Positions 1 to 6,688 of a DNA stretch of 6,770 bases are shown here, one piece after another. The notes below the pieces were generated by a model that did not search any database, had not been told where the DNA came from, and was given only the letters and a program-made list of their open reading frames with translations. The number at the start of each line of letters is the position of its first letter. The stretch's first letter is position 1. Position numbers and translations under genes: made by a program. Origin of the DNA: Lentimicrobium sp. (GTDB lineage Bacteria; Bacteroidota; Bacteroidia; Flavobacteriales; Flavobacteriaceae); NCBI GenBank assembly GCA_022758945.1, contig JAEMQE010000042.1, forward strand, positions 1,328 through 8,097. Direction: 5' to 3'.

Positions 1-483
1 ATGGATTTTTTGACCAATGAAACTCAAATTAAAAATTCGGCGGATATAATTACTTCTTTAGATAAAGATCATTTTGCCAAAGTATATGATTATTTAGTGG
101 CTGTTGATGCTAAAAACAGTACTACTGATACACCTGATTTAGAACTTATTTTGAATCAATACCAACAAGATGATGCAAAATATGCTGCTGTAATAAAAGG
201 CTTGCCCGTTGATGATTCTCACAAATACGAAAGCGGTTTTAGCTTGTTTAAACACAAAATTCCGATGTGGATTTTCTTGATTGTTTTATTTGGATTGACA
301 ATTTGGTCCAATAGACAGAATTTATCTTTAATTCCATTACTGGGCTTGATTTGCTGTTTGTATATGATGGCAGAATTAAGTGTTTGGAACTGGATATATT
401 TTACCATTTGGTTGCTTATTGGGCTATTGATTTACTTTGGCTTTAGCCGAAAAAATAGCAAACTAAATTTGAAGGAAGCATAA
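1..483 (+). CDS. C-terminal part of a probable APC-family amino acid permease (5' end outside window)
   Basis: The frame is open from the first base to TAA at 481-483. Residues 1-86 are polar and predicted soluble. Three hydrophobic segments follow at about 88-104, 108-125 and 130-148, then a short basic tail. The sequence SLIPLLGLICCLYMM, then an NW-x-x-F-x-x-W helix and a tail with YFGFSRKNSKL, resembles the last helices of bacterial cationic amino acid (CAT/APC) permeases, which end with a P-x-x-G-x-x-x-C-x-x-M-M helix followed by a W-rich helix and a Y-x-x-S-K-L tail. If so, the protein is an inner-membrane amino acid transporter of 12 or more helices. The ATG at base 1 is then an internal methionine and most of the gene lies upstream. 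The substrate cannot be told from this part. The alternative is a complete 160-residue three-helix membrane protein, which I think is less likely. A strong terminator follows 27 bases after the stop. Confidence 0.7.
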   Translation: MDFLTNETQIKNSADIITSLDKDHFAKVYDYLVAVDAKNSTTDTPDLELILNQYQQDDAKYAAVIKGLPVDDSHKYESGFSLFKHKIPMWIFLIVLFGLTIWSNRQNLSLIPLLGLICCLYMMAELSVWNWIYFTIWLLIGLLIYFGFSRKNSKLNLKEA

Positions 484-510
484 GTTTTGCACAGTTGAAA
501 ATTATTTATT

Positions 511-546
511 TGCCAAGAATTTATTTTAAATTCTTGGCATTTTTTT
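511..546 (+). terminator. Rho-independent terminator after the permease gene
   Basis: A perfect 13-bp stem (TGCCAAGAATTTA at 511-523 pairing with 527-539) has a TTT loop and runs straight into seven T residues at 540-546. It begins 27 bases after the permease stop codon and separates that gene from the MFS gene downstream. Confidence 0.9.
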
Positions 547-582
547 ATAGTTGAAACAATGCGTTCGCTTTTAAACTTTTTA

Positions 583-663
583 GCCACGAATTACACGAAT
601 TTACACAAATTATATTATGAATTAAAACTTAAAAAATTCGTGCCAATTCGTGTAATTCGTGGC
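583..663. repeat. Large intergenic palindrome of the dispersed flavobacterial CACGAATT type
   Basis: Bases 583-601 (GCCACGAATTACACGAATT) are the exact reverse complement of 645-663, giving a perfect 19-bp stem. With three or four mismatches the pairing continues inward to 611/635, leaving a loop of about 23 bases. Each arm is itself made of near-repeats about 9-10 bases long: CACGAATTA, CACGAATTTA and CACAAATTA on the left. From memory, palindromes with this core are common between genes in Flavobacterium and related genomes; I cannot verify the copy number here. Eight T residues at 667-674 follow the right arm, so on the + strand the RNA could also act as a terminator. Its role is unknown. 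Confidence 0.85.
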
Positions 664-677
664 AACTTTTTTTTAAC

Positions 678-685
678 TATATTTG
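678..685 (+). promoter_or_regulatory. Bacteroidota -7 promoter box for the MFS gene
   Basis: TATATTTG matches the TAnnTTTG -7 consensus of Bacteroidota primary-sigma promoters exactly. No TTG stands at the usual -33 distance. The nearest partial match is TTCG at 656-659, 18 bases upstream and inside the right arm of the palindrome. Transcription would begin near 691, giving a leader of about 13 bases before the ATG at 704. Confidence 0.5.
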
Positions 686-703
686 AAACCAATAAAAGTA
701 CAA

Positions 704-2011
704 ATGGAAAATTTACCAAAAGGAAGTCCTAAATTAATCAATGCTTGGGCATTTTATGATTGGGCAAATTCAGTTTATTCGTTAGTAATTGCCACCGCAG
801 TTTTTCCAATCTATTATGAGTCCGTCACCAATGCGAATGACGGAATGGTAAATTTTCTGGGAACATCATTTCTTAATAGTTCACTATTATCCTATTCCTT
901 ATCTTTTTCGTTTTTGATTGTTGCTTTTTTATCGCCAATATTATCAGGGATTGCAGATTATTCAGGGAATAAGAAGAGTTTTATGAAGTTTTTTTGTTAC
1001 TTGGGATCGTTGTCTGTAATGAGTTTGTTTTTCTTTAAAGGACAAGACACATTGTGGATTGGAATTCTGGCAACTATTCTGGCAAGCATTGGTTTTTGGG
1101 GAAGTATCGTTTTTTACAATTCATATTTGCCTGAAATTGCTTTCCCGGACCAACACGATCGAGTTAGTGCAAAAGGATTTATGCTTGGTTATGCAGGTTC
1201 TGTAATTTTGCTGGCTTTTAATTTGACAATGGTAATGAAACCTGAATTTTACGGAATCACTGATCCTACATTACCTGCCAGGATTTCATTTTTATCCGTT
1301 GGAATTTGGTGGATGGGTTTTGCACAAGTTACCTTTCATTTTTTACCCACTAATATATTCAATAAAAGACCCAGAAAAGATTTTATTTTTAAAGGGTTGA
1401 GAGAACTAAAAGTGGTTTTGCTGAGTTTGAAAAAACTGACTTCTTTGAAACAGTTTTTAATCGCATTTTTCCTTTACAGTATTGGAGTTCAGACAATTAT
1501 TCTATTAGCTGGAATATACGGAAAAGTAGAGTTAGGGATTGAAACCAGTCAATTAATCATCACCATTTTATTAATTCAATTGGTGGCCATTTTTGGAGCC
1601 TTTCTTTTTTCCAGAATTTCCGAAAATATTGGAAACATTAAAACCTTAAAATTGACCATCGCTATTTGGGGATTTATCTGTTTTGCTGCGTATTTATTAG
1701 ATAAGGATAACAAATATATCCATTTGCAATTTTATGCCCTTGGGGGAATGATTGGGATGGTGTTGGGAGCTATTCAGTCCTTGTCCCGTTCTACTTATTC
1801 TAAATTATTGCCTGAAACCGAAGATCACACCACTTACTTTAGTTTCTTTGACGTTACTGAAAAAATTGCTATAGTTTTAGGAACTTTTATATTCGGTTTT
1901 GTGGGTTCTATAACGAATTCAATGCGGAATTCTATTTTTATTCTGGCGGTCTTCTTTTTGCTGGGCTACATTGTTCTTAGTTTTATGAAGAAAATTGAGC
2001 CTGTTAAATAA
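704..2011 (+). CDS. UMF1-family (Atg22-like) MFS transporter
   Basis: This is a 435-residue, strongly hydrophobic protein with about 12 predicted membrane helices, the normal size for the UMF1/Atg22-like branch of the major facilitator superfamily. Family marks are the N-terminal NAWAFYDWANSVYS (residues 13-26), an MFS motif-A-like loop G-x-A-D-x-x-G-x-K-K (82-91), and GAIQSLSRS (355-363) followed by an acidic loop and a further helix pair. It should sit in the inner membrane. Yeast Atg22 exports amino acids from the vacuole, but the bacterial members have no settled substrate, so I name none. I chose ATG at 704 because the in-frame TTG at 683 lies inside the -7 promoter box and the family start M-x-x-x-P-K-G fits the ATG. 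Two stop codons stand in tandem (TAA, TAG). No clear terminator follows. Confidence 0.9.
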   Translation: MENLPKGSPKLINAWAFYDWANSVYSLVIATAVFPIYYESVTNANDGMVNFLGTSFLNSSLLSYSLSFSFLIVAFLSPILSGIADYSGNKKSFMKFFCYLGSLSVMSLFFFKGQDTLWIGILATILASIGFWGSIVFYNSYLPEIAFPDQHDRVSAKGFMLGYAGSVILLAFNLTMVMKPEFYGITDPTLPARISFLSVGIWWMGFAQVTFHFLPTNIFNKRPRKDFIFKGLRELKVVLLSLKKLTSLKQFLIAFFLYSIGVQTIILLAGIYGKVELGIETSQLIITILLIQLVAIFGAFLFSRISENIGNIKTLKLTIAIWGFICFAAYLLDKDNKYIHLQFYALGGMIGMVLGAIQSLSRSTYSKLLPETEDHTTYFSFFDVTEKIAIVLGTFIFGFVGSITNSMRNSIFILAVFFLLGYIVLSFMKKIEPVK

Positions 2012-2171
2012 TAGTTTGCCAATTTTTTAATTTCAATGAAAAGTAACTTCTAGCAATTCATTTAAACAACAGCTATTCTTTTCCAAATTTAGACTTTACA
2101 ATTTTAATTGGACAATTGAAATAGATTTCGATGCCACACTTTAATAGGAATAATCTATTTTAGCTTGGTTT

Positions 2172-2188
2172 TTGGCATAATGATTGTC
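2172..2188 (+). promoter_or_regulatory. Possible sigma-54-like promoter upstream of lon
   Basis: TTGGCATAATGATTGTC follows the layout of the sigma-54 -24/-12 consensus (YTGGCACG-N4-TTGCW): TTGGCA and TTG are present at the right spacing, but CG is TA and the -12 GC is GT. If real, transcription would start near 2199 and give lon a leader of about 110 bases. Such partial matches arise by chance, so this is tentative. Confidence 0.25.
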
Positions 2189-2233
2189 AGTTTTTAATGT
2201 TAAGCGAATATTATGCATCTTACTTCGATTTTA

Positions 2234-2265
2234 TTGAAATTTATAGTACTGATGCCTTATATTTG
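2234..2265 (+). promoter_or_regulatory. Bacteroidota-type promoter for lon
   Basis: A -33 TTG at 2234-2236 and a perfect -7 box TATATTTG at 2258-2265 are 21 bases apart, within the 17-23 base range described for Flavobacterium and Bacteroides promoters. Transcription would start near 2271-2272, leaving a leader of about 40 bases before the lon ATG. Confidence 0.65.
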
Positions 2266-2310
2266 TTAGATTAATGAATTTATTTAATGACAAAAAGACT
2301 CAAATAACAA

Positions 2311-4761
2311 ATGTCGCAACATAAAATACTTACTATTGACAATCTGTCACTTCAGGAATTCGATACTGAAACTGATTTAATTCCATTATTGACACCGGAA
2401 GATGAGGAAGAAATGAATAACGAAGAATTGCCGGATTCATTGCCTATTTTGCCTTTGCGAAATATGGTTTTATTTCCTGGGGTGGTGATTCCCATAACTG
2501 CCGGACGCGATAAATCTATAAAACTGATTAATGATGCATATGCCGCCGGAAAAATAATTGGCGTCGTAGCTCAAAAGAATGAAGATGTTGAAGATCCTAC
2601 TAAAAATGACGTACATACTATAGGAACTGTTGCTCGAATTTTGAGAGTTCTAAAAATGCCTGACGGAAATGTCACGGTTATTCTTCAAGGTAAAAAGCGT
2701 TTTCAATTGGATTCCGTAATTACGGAAAGCCCATATCTTACTGCAAATATCAAAGATATTCCTGAAAAAAGACCTGGAAAAGAAGATACAGAATTCATTG
2801 CAATTCTTGATTCTATAAAAGAATTAGCCATTCAAATTATTAAAGAAAGCCCTAATATTCCAAGCGAAGCTACTTTTGCGATTAAAAATATTGAAAGCCA
2901 ATCGTTTTTAATCAATTTTGTTACTTCAAATATGAATCTATCCGTTAAGGAAAAACAGGATTTATTATCGATTAGTGCTTTAAAACAAAGAGCGCTTGAA
3001 ACGCTTCGCTATATGAATATTGAGTTTCAAAAACTCGAATTGAAAAATGATATTCAGTCTAAAGTTCGTTTTGATTTAGACCAGCAGCAACGGGAATATT
3101 TCCTTCATCAGCAAATGAAAACCATTCAGGAAGAATTGGGTGGCGTTTCGCAAGAGGAGGAAATGGACGAAATGAGCGTGAAAGCTAAGACCAAAAAATG
3201 GGACGAAAAAACCCAAAAACATTTCGAAAAAGAATTGTCTAAAATGCGCCGAATGAATCCGCAAGCACCTGATTTTGGTATTCAAAGAAATTATCTGGAC
3301 TTGTTTTTAGAATTGCCTTGGAACGAATATTCCAAAGATAATTTTGATTTAAAACGTGCCCAAAAAATTTTGGACAGAGATCACTTTGGATTAGAAGATG
3401 TTAAGAAAAGAATGATTGAACATTTGGCAGTGTTGAAATTGCGAAATGATATGAAATCCCCAATAATCTGTTTAACAGGACCTCCTGGAGTGGGTAAAAC
3501 TTCCATTGGAAAATCTGTTGCCGAAGCTTTGGGTAGAGAATACGTGAGAATTTCTCTTGGCGGTTTGCGTGACGAAGCAGAAATTCGAGGCCATCGAAAA
3601 ACTTATATTGGTGCGATGCCGGGACGAATTATTCAAAGTTTGAAAAAGGCAGGAACATCGAATCCAGTTTTTGTTTTGGACGAAATAGATAAATTATCAA
3701 ACAGTCATCAAGGCGATCCATCATCGGCATTATTAGAAGTTTTGGATCCGGAACAAAATAATTCCTTTTATGATAATTTCCTTGAAATGGGTTACGATTT
3801 ATCAAAAGTGATGTTCATTGCCACGTCAAATAATATGTCCGAAATTCAACCAGCCTTGAGAGACCGAATGGAAATCATAAAAATGTCGGGTTATACTATC
3901 GAAGAAAAAGTAGAGATTGCCCGTCAGCACTTGCTTCCAAGACAATTGAAGGAACACGGTATGACTTCTAAAGATTTAGTTGTCGGAACAAAACAATTAG
4001 AAAAAATAGTCGAAGGTTATACTCGTGAATCCGGTGTTCGTGGTTTAGAAGCTAAAATTGCGCAAGTGATCCGTAATGCGGCCAAATCCATTGCGATGGA
4101 AGAGGAGTACAACAAGAAAGTAACCACCGAAGATATTGTAAAAATTCTTGGGGTTCCAAGACTGGAAAGAGATAAATATGAAACCAACGACGTTGCAGGT
4201 GTTGTTACTGGCTTGGCTTGGACAAGTGTTGGCGGTGATATTCTTTTTATAGAATCTTTGATTTCTCCGGGAAAAGGAGGGATGACTATTACAGGTAATT
4301 TAGGTACTGTGATGAAAGAATCGGCAACAATAGCTTTGGAATATATCAAAGCCAATGCAGAATTATTAGGCTTAAATCCGGATATGTTGTCAAAATACAA
4401 TATCCATTTGCACGTTCCCGAAGGCGCAACCCCAAAAGATGGTCCGAGTGCAGGAATTGCTATGCTGACTTCATTAGTTTCAGTACTTACACAAAAGAAA
4501 GTGAAAAAAGGTCTAGCGATGACAGGTGAAATTACTTTACGTGGAAAAGTATTGCCAGTAGGCGGATTAAAAGAAAAGATTTTGGCAGCCAAAAGAGCCA
4601 ATATCAAAGAAATTATCCTATGCCACGAAAACAAAAGCGATATCGACGAAATAAAACCCAAATATATTGAAGGATTAACGTTTCATTATGTGAAGGAAAT
4701 GAGCGAGGTTTTGAAAATTGCCATCACCAATCAAAAGGTGAAAAACGCAAAAGTATTATAA
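2311..4761 (+). CDS. lon: ATP-dependent Lon protease (endopeptidase La)
   Basis: This is a full-length 816-residue Lon (LonA type), a cytosolic hexamer that unfolds and degrades misfolded and short-lived regulatory proteins. An acidic N-terminal extension (about 1-42) precedes the substrate-binding Lon N domain, which opens with LPILPLRNMVLFPG. A helical, coiled-coil-like linker lies around 225-320. The AAA+ module carries Walker A GPPGVGKT (390-397), Walker B FVLDEID (454-460), sensor 1 N507, arginine finger R519 and sensor 2 R577 in SGVRGLE. The C-terminal protease domain has the Ser-Lys dyad: S713 in DGPSAG and K756 in GGLKEK. All key residues are present, so it should be active. ATG at 2311 fits the promoter at 2234-2265. 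No Shine-Dalgarno is visible, only A-rich sequence, as is usual in this phylum. No HrcA/CIRCE-type repeat was seen. The gene appears to be transcribed alone, with its own promoter and terminator. Confidence 0.98.
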   Translation: MSQHKILTIDNLSLQEFDTETDLIPLLTPEDEEEMNNEELPDSLPILPLRNMVLFPGVVIPITAGRDKSIKLINDAYAAGKIIGVVAQKNEDVEDPTKNDVHTIGTVARILRVLKMPDGNVTVILQGKKRFQLDSVITESPYLTANIKDIPEKRPGKEDTEFIAILDSIKELAIQIIKESPNIPSEATFAIKNIESQSFLINFVTSNMNLSVKEKQDLLSISALKQRALETLRYMNIEFQKLELKNDIQSKVRFDLDQQQREYFLHQQMKTIQEELGGVSQEEEMDEMSVKAKTKKWDEKTQKHFEKELSKMRRMNPQAPDFGIQRNYLDLFLELPWNEYSKDNFDLKRAQKILDRDHFGLEDVKKRMIEHLAVLKLRNDMKSPIICLTGPPGVGKTSIGKSVAEALGREYVRISLGGLRDEAEIRGHRKTYIGAMPGRIIQSLKKAGTSNPVFVLDEIDKLSNSHQGDPSSALLEVLDPEQNNSFYDNFLEMGYDLSKVMFIATSNNMSEIQPALRDRMEIIKMSGYTIEEKVEIARQHLLPRQLKEHGMTSKDLVVGTKQLEKIVEGYTRESGVRGLEAKIAQVIRNAAKSIAMEEEYNKKVTTEDIVKILGVPRLERDKYETNDVAGVVTGLAWTSVGGDILFIESLISPGKGGMTITGNLGTVMKESATIALEYIKANAELLGLNPDMLSKYNIHLHVPEGATPKDGPSAGIAMLTSLVSVLTQKKVKKGLAMTGEITLRGKVLPVGGLKEKILAAKRANIKEIILCHENKSDIDEIKPKYIEGLTFHYVKEMSEVLKIAITNQKVKNAKVL

Positions 4762-4783
4762 ACAAAGCTTTTCAATGCAATTC

Positions 4784-4816
4784 AATTCCATCCTGAAGCA
4801 ACAGGATGGAATTTTT
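4784..4816 (+). terminator. Rho-independent terminator after lon
   Basis: A perfect 12-bp stem (AATTCCATCCTG at 4784-4795 pairing with 4802-4813) has an AAGCAA loop and ends in five T residues (4812-4816), then ATTT. It starts 22 bases after the lon stop codon. Confidence 0.88.
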
Positions 4817-4879
4817 ATTTGATTTAGAATTTGGATTGAAACTTCATAAGGAAAACAAGAATTTTTACCATTATAATTT

Positions 4880-4887
4880 TATCTTCG
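4880..4887 (+). promoter_or_regulatory. Probable -7 box of the porQ-cmk promoter
   Basis: TATCTTCG at 4880-4887, followed by CA, differs from the TAnnTTTG consensus by one base; TTCG endings appear among flavobacterial promoters. No good -33 TTG is found at the expected distance. Initiation would fall near 4893, about 30 bases before the porQ ATG. It lies after the lon terminator, so the unit needs a promoter here. Confidence 0.4.
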
Positions 4888-4924
4888 CATTTGCGTTTTA
4901 CTATACAGAATACCCATTTCAAGT

Positions 4925-5944
4925 ATGCAAAAAAAACTTTTAATTCTCTTTTTATTTTCGGTTTGCACTGTGTCTTACAGTCAGATAGGAGGTAAGTATA
5001 TTTATCAGTTTTTAAACTTGGTTACATCGCCAAGACAGGCAGCTTTAGGCGGTAAGACGATTACAATTTATGATGATGATGTGAATCAGGCCCATTTTAA
5101 TCCTGCTACTATAAACCCGGAAATGGATAATCATTTGGCTTTAAATTATGGGAGTTACTTTGGTGAAGTGAGTTACGGTACGGCTTCTTATGCTTATACT
5201 TATGACCGTCATTTGCAAACTTTTCAGGTGGGAATAAATTATGTAAATTATGGAAAATTCGAAGGTTATGACGAAAATGGTCAGGCCACATCTCAATTTA
5301 CCGGTAGTGAAACGGCGCTTTCATTTGGATACTCGTACAATGTTCCCTATACAAATCTTTTTATAGGAGCAAGTGGAAAATTAATTTCTTCAACTTTAGA
5401 AAGTTATAATTCAATAGGAGGAGCGGTCGATTTGGGAGCCATTTATATAGATGAAGCAAACGATGTCAATTGGGCTTTGGTAGTTCGAAATATTGGAACA
5501 CAATTTACAACTTATAATGGTATAAGTGAAAAACTGCCTTTGGAAATAATGGCCGGAGTTTCTCAAGAGCTGGAAAATGTGCCTGTTAGATGGCATCTTA
5601 CCTTGGATAATTTGCAGCAATGGAATATTTCTTTTACCAATCCCAATCAGGCGCAAACATCACTTGATGGAAGCACAACTGAGAAGAAAACATCTTTTTT
5701 AGGTAATGCTTTAAGACATACGGTTTTTGGAGTGGAACTGTTTCCAAAAAAATCATTTAATCTGAGATTGGGATATAATTTTAGAAGAGCCGAAGAATTA
5801 CAGGTGCAAGATATCCGAAACTTCTCTGGAATTTCTGCAGGGTTTGGACTGAAATTTAACAAAATAAAATTCAATTATTCATATTCAAGATATACCTTAG
5901 CGGGAAATACGAGTTTGTTTGGTTTAACTATTAACTTACAATAA
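4925..5944 (+). CDS. porQ: Type IX secretion system outer-membrane protein PorQ
   Basis: This is a 339-residue exported protein. Residues 1-19 form a typical signal peptide: KK, then a hydrophobic stretch, with likely cleavage at SYS|Q before Q20. C14 is not in a convincing lipobox. The mature part opens with GGKYIYQFLNLVTSPRQAAL and LGG, then an acidic DDDVNQAHFNPA segment, the layout of the PorQ/PorV-like outer-membrane beta-barrel family. It continues with alternating hydrophobic strands rich in G and Y and ends in a final strand, FGLTINLQ. In Porphyromonas gingivalis, PorQ is part of the attachment complex with PorU, PorV and PorZ that processes type IX cargo and anchors it at the cell surface; the same role is inferred here. 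It leads a two-gene unit with cmk. The length is normal and nothing is broken. It could be confused with PorV, but that family is longer. Confidence 0.88.
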   Translation: MQKKLLILFLFSVCTVSYSQIGGKYIYQFLNLVTSPRQAALGGKTITIYDDDVNQAHFNPATINPEMDNHLALNYGSYFGEVSYGTASYAYTYDRHLQTFQVGINYVNYGKFEGYDENGQATSQFTGSETALSFGYSYNVPYTNLFIGASGKLISSTLESYNSIGGAVDLGAIYIDEANDVNWALVVRNIGTQFTTYNGISEKLPLEIMAGVSQELENVPVRWHLTLDNLQQWNISFTNPNQAQTSLDGSTTEKKTSFLGNALRHTVFGVELFPKKSFNLRLGYNFRRAEELQVQDIRNFSGISAGFGLKFNKIKFNYSYSRYTLAGNTSLFGLTINLQ

Positions 5945-5951
5945 TACTATT

Positions 5952-6632
5952 TTGAATAAAAAAATGACTATTGCAATTGACGGATTTTCATCTACAGGGA
6001 AAAGTACTTTGGCTAAGGAATTAGCTAAGCATTTGGGTTATGTTTATGTCGATACAGGAGCAATGTACCGTGCAGTAGCTTTTTTTGCAATGCAAAAGGG
6101 GTATATTGGTAAGGATTTTTTTGATAAAGAATCCCTTATTAATAGTCTGCCTTTCATTAAATTAGTTTTCAAATTTAATACTGAATTGGGATTTGCTGAA
6201 ATGTATTTGAACGATGTCAATGTTGAGAAAGAAATACGTACTATAGAAGTTTCCAGTTATGTGAGTAAAGTGGCTGAAATTTCGGAAGTACGATCAAAAC
6301 TAGTTGAACAGCAACAGGAAATGGGTAAAAATAAAGGGATTGTTATGGATGGAAGAGATATTGGCACCATAGTTTTTCCGGATGCTGATTTAAAAATATT
6401 TATGACGGCTAGTCCATTAACTCGAGCCCAAAGGCGATTTAAGGAATTACAAAAAAAAGGAGATAATGTGACTTTTGATGAAGTCTTAAAAAACGTCGAA
6501 GAAAGGGATTATATAGACACACATCGTGATGATTCTCCGCTAGTTAAGGCAAAAGATGCAATTGAATTTGATAACTCAAATATTTCGAAACAAGAACAAT
6601 TTGAAAAAGTATTAAAATTAGTCAACATTTAG
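5952..6632 (+). CDS. cmk: Cytidylate (CMP/dCMP) kinase
   Basis: Cytoplasmic enzyme that transfers phosphate from ATP to CMP or dCMP, feeding CTP and dCTP pools. The 226-residue length is normal. Visible marks, numbered from the TTG at 5952, are the P-loop GFSSTGKST (11-19), the nucleotide-binding VDTGAMYRAV (33-42), IRTIEVSSYVSKVAEISEVR in the CMP-binding domain, MDGRDIGT (132-139), and the lid and base with R185, D189 and R192 in RDYIDTHRDDSPL, which matches the R-D-x-x-D-x-x-R-x-x-S-P-L signature of the family. The start is uncertain. TTG at 5952, seven bases after the porQ stop, would encode MNKKMTIAIDG, and flavobacterial homologues usually begin with a KK-x-TIAIDG stretch. ATG at 5964 would give MTIAIDG, four residues shorter and still able to form the first strand. 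The close spacing to porQ implies co-transcription. Confidence 0.95.
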   Translation: MNKKMTIAIDGFSSTGKSTLAKELAKHLGYVYVDTGAMYRAVAFFAMQKGYIGKDFFDKESLINSLPFIKLVFKFNTELGFAEMYLNDVNVEKEIRTIEVSSYVSKVAEISEVRSKLVEQQQEMGKNKGIVMDGRDIGTIVFPDADLKIFMTASPLTRAQRRFKELQKKGDNVTFDEVLKNVEERDYIDTHRDDSPLVKAKDAIEFDNSNISKQEQFEKVLKLVNI

Positions 6633-6660
6633 AATTGTACTTTAGTTTTAATAACTATTT

Positions 6661-6688
6661 AAGCCTCGCTATTTGCGAGGCTTTTTTT
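6661..6688 (+). terminator. Rho-independent terminator after cmk
   Basis: A 9-bp stem (AAGCCTCGC at 6661-6669 pairing with 6675-6683), with a GC-rich core and a TATTT loop, runs into seven T residues at 6682-6688. It lies 28 bases after the cmk stop codon and closes the porQ-cmk unit. The remaining bases to the window end are AT-rich with no feature I can support. Confidence 0.92.

Larger units (their letters stand above)
2012..2310. other. Gene-free 299-base region upstream of lon
   Basis: No coding frame of note and no tRNA-like fold is present. The only frames are very short, for example an 18-codon frame at 2213-2269 that overlaps the promoter. What can be seen is a 9-bp inverted repeat (AAATAGATT at 2119-2127 against 2152-2160), a sigma-54-like box at 2172-2188 and a primary-sigma promoter at 2234-2265. 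The rest is AT-rich sequence in which I recognise nothing. Confidence 0.6.

Noticed and set aside
2103..2121. AATTG-GA-CAATT inverted repeat before lon
   Set aside because: The two-base spacer cannot form a normal hairpin loop and the match is short in an AT-rich region.
2213..2269. 18-codon frame MHLTSILLKF... upstream of lon, considered as a leader peptide
   Set aside because: It overlaps the lon -33 and -7 boxes, so the main transcript would not contain it, and its composition is that of random AT-rich DNA.
3076..3285. Minus-strand open frame of 69 codons
   Set aside because: It lies inside the linker region of lon and its F- and H-rich product only mirrors the lysine- and glutamate-rich coding strand.
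4017..4661. Open frame of 214 codons on the minus strand
   Set aside because: It lies entirely inside lon, whose frame encodes the conserved end of the AAA+ module and the protease domain; the antisense product has no recognisable motif and is a by-product of lon codon use.
4872..4877. TATAAT resembling an E. coli -10 box upstream of porQ
   Set aside because: The organism looks like a Bacteroidota member, whose primary sigma factor uses TAnnTTTG; there is also no TTGACA-like partner, so chance in AT-rich DNA explains it.
5109..5874. Three minus-strand frames of 60-81 codons inside porQ
   Set aside because: Their products are low-complexity shadows of the barrel strands, with no promoter or initiation signal visible.
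5948..5954. TATTTTG before cmk as an internal promoter
   Set aside because: It has one base too few between TA and TTTG to match the -7 consensus, and cmk is tightly coupled to porQ.
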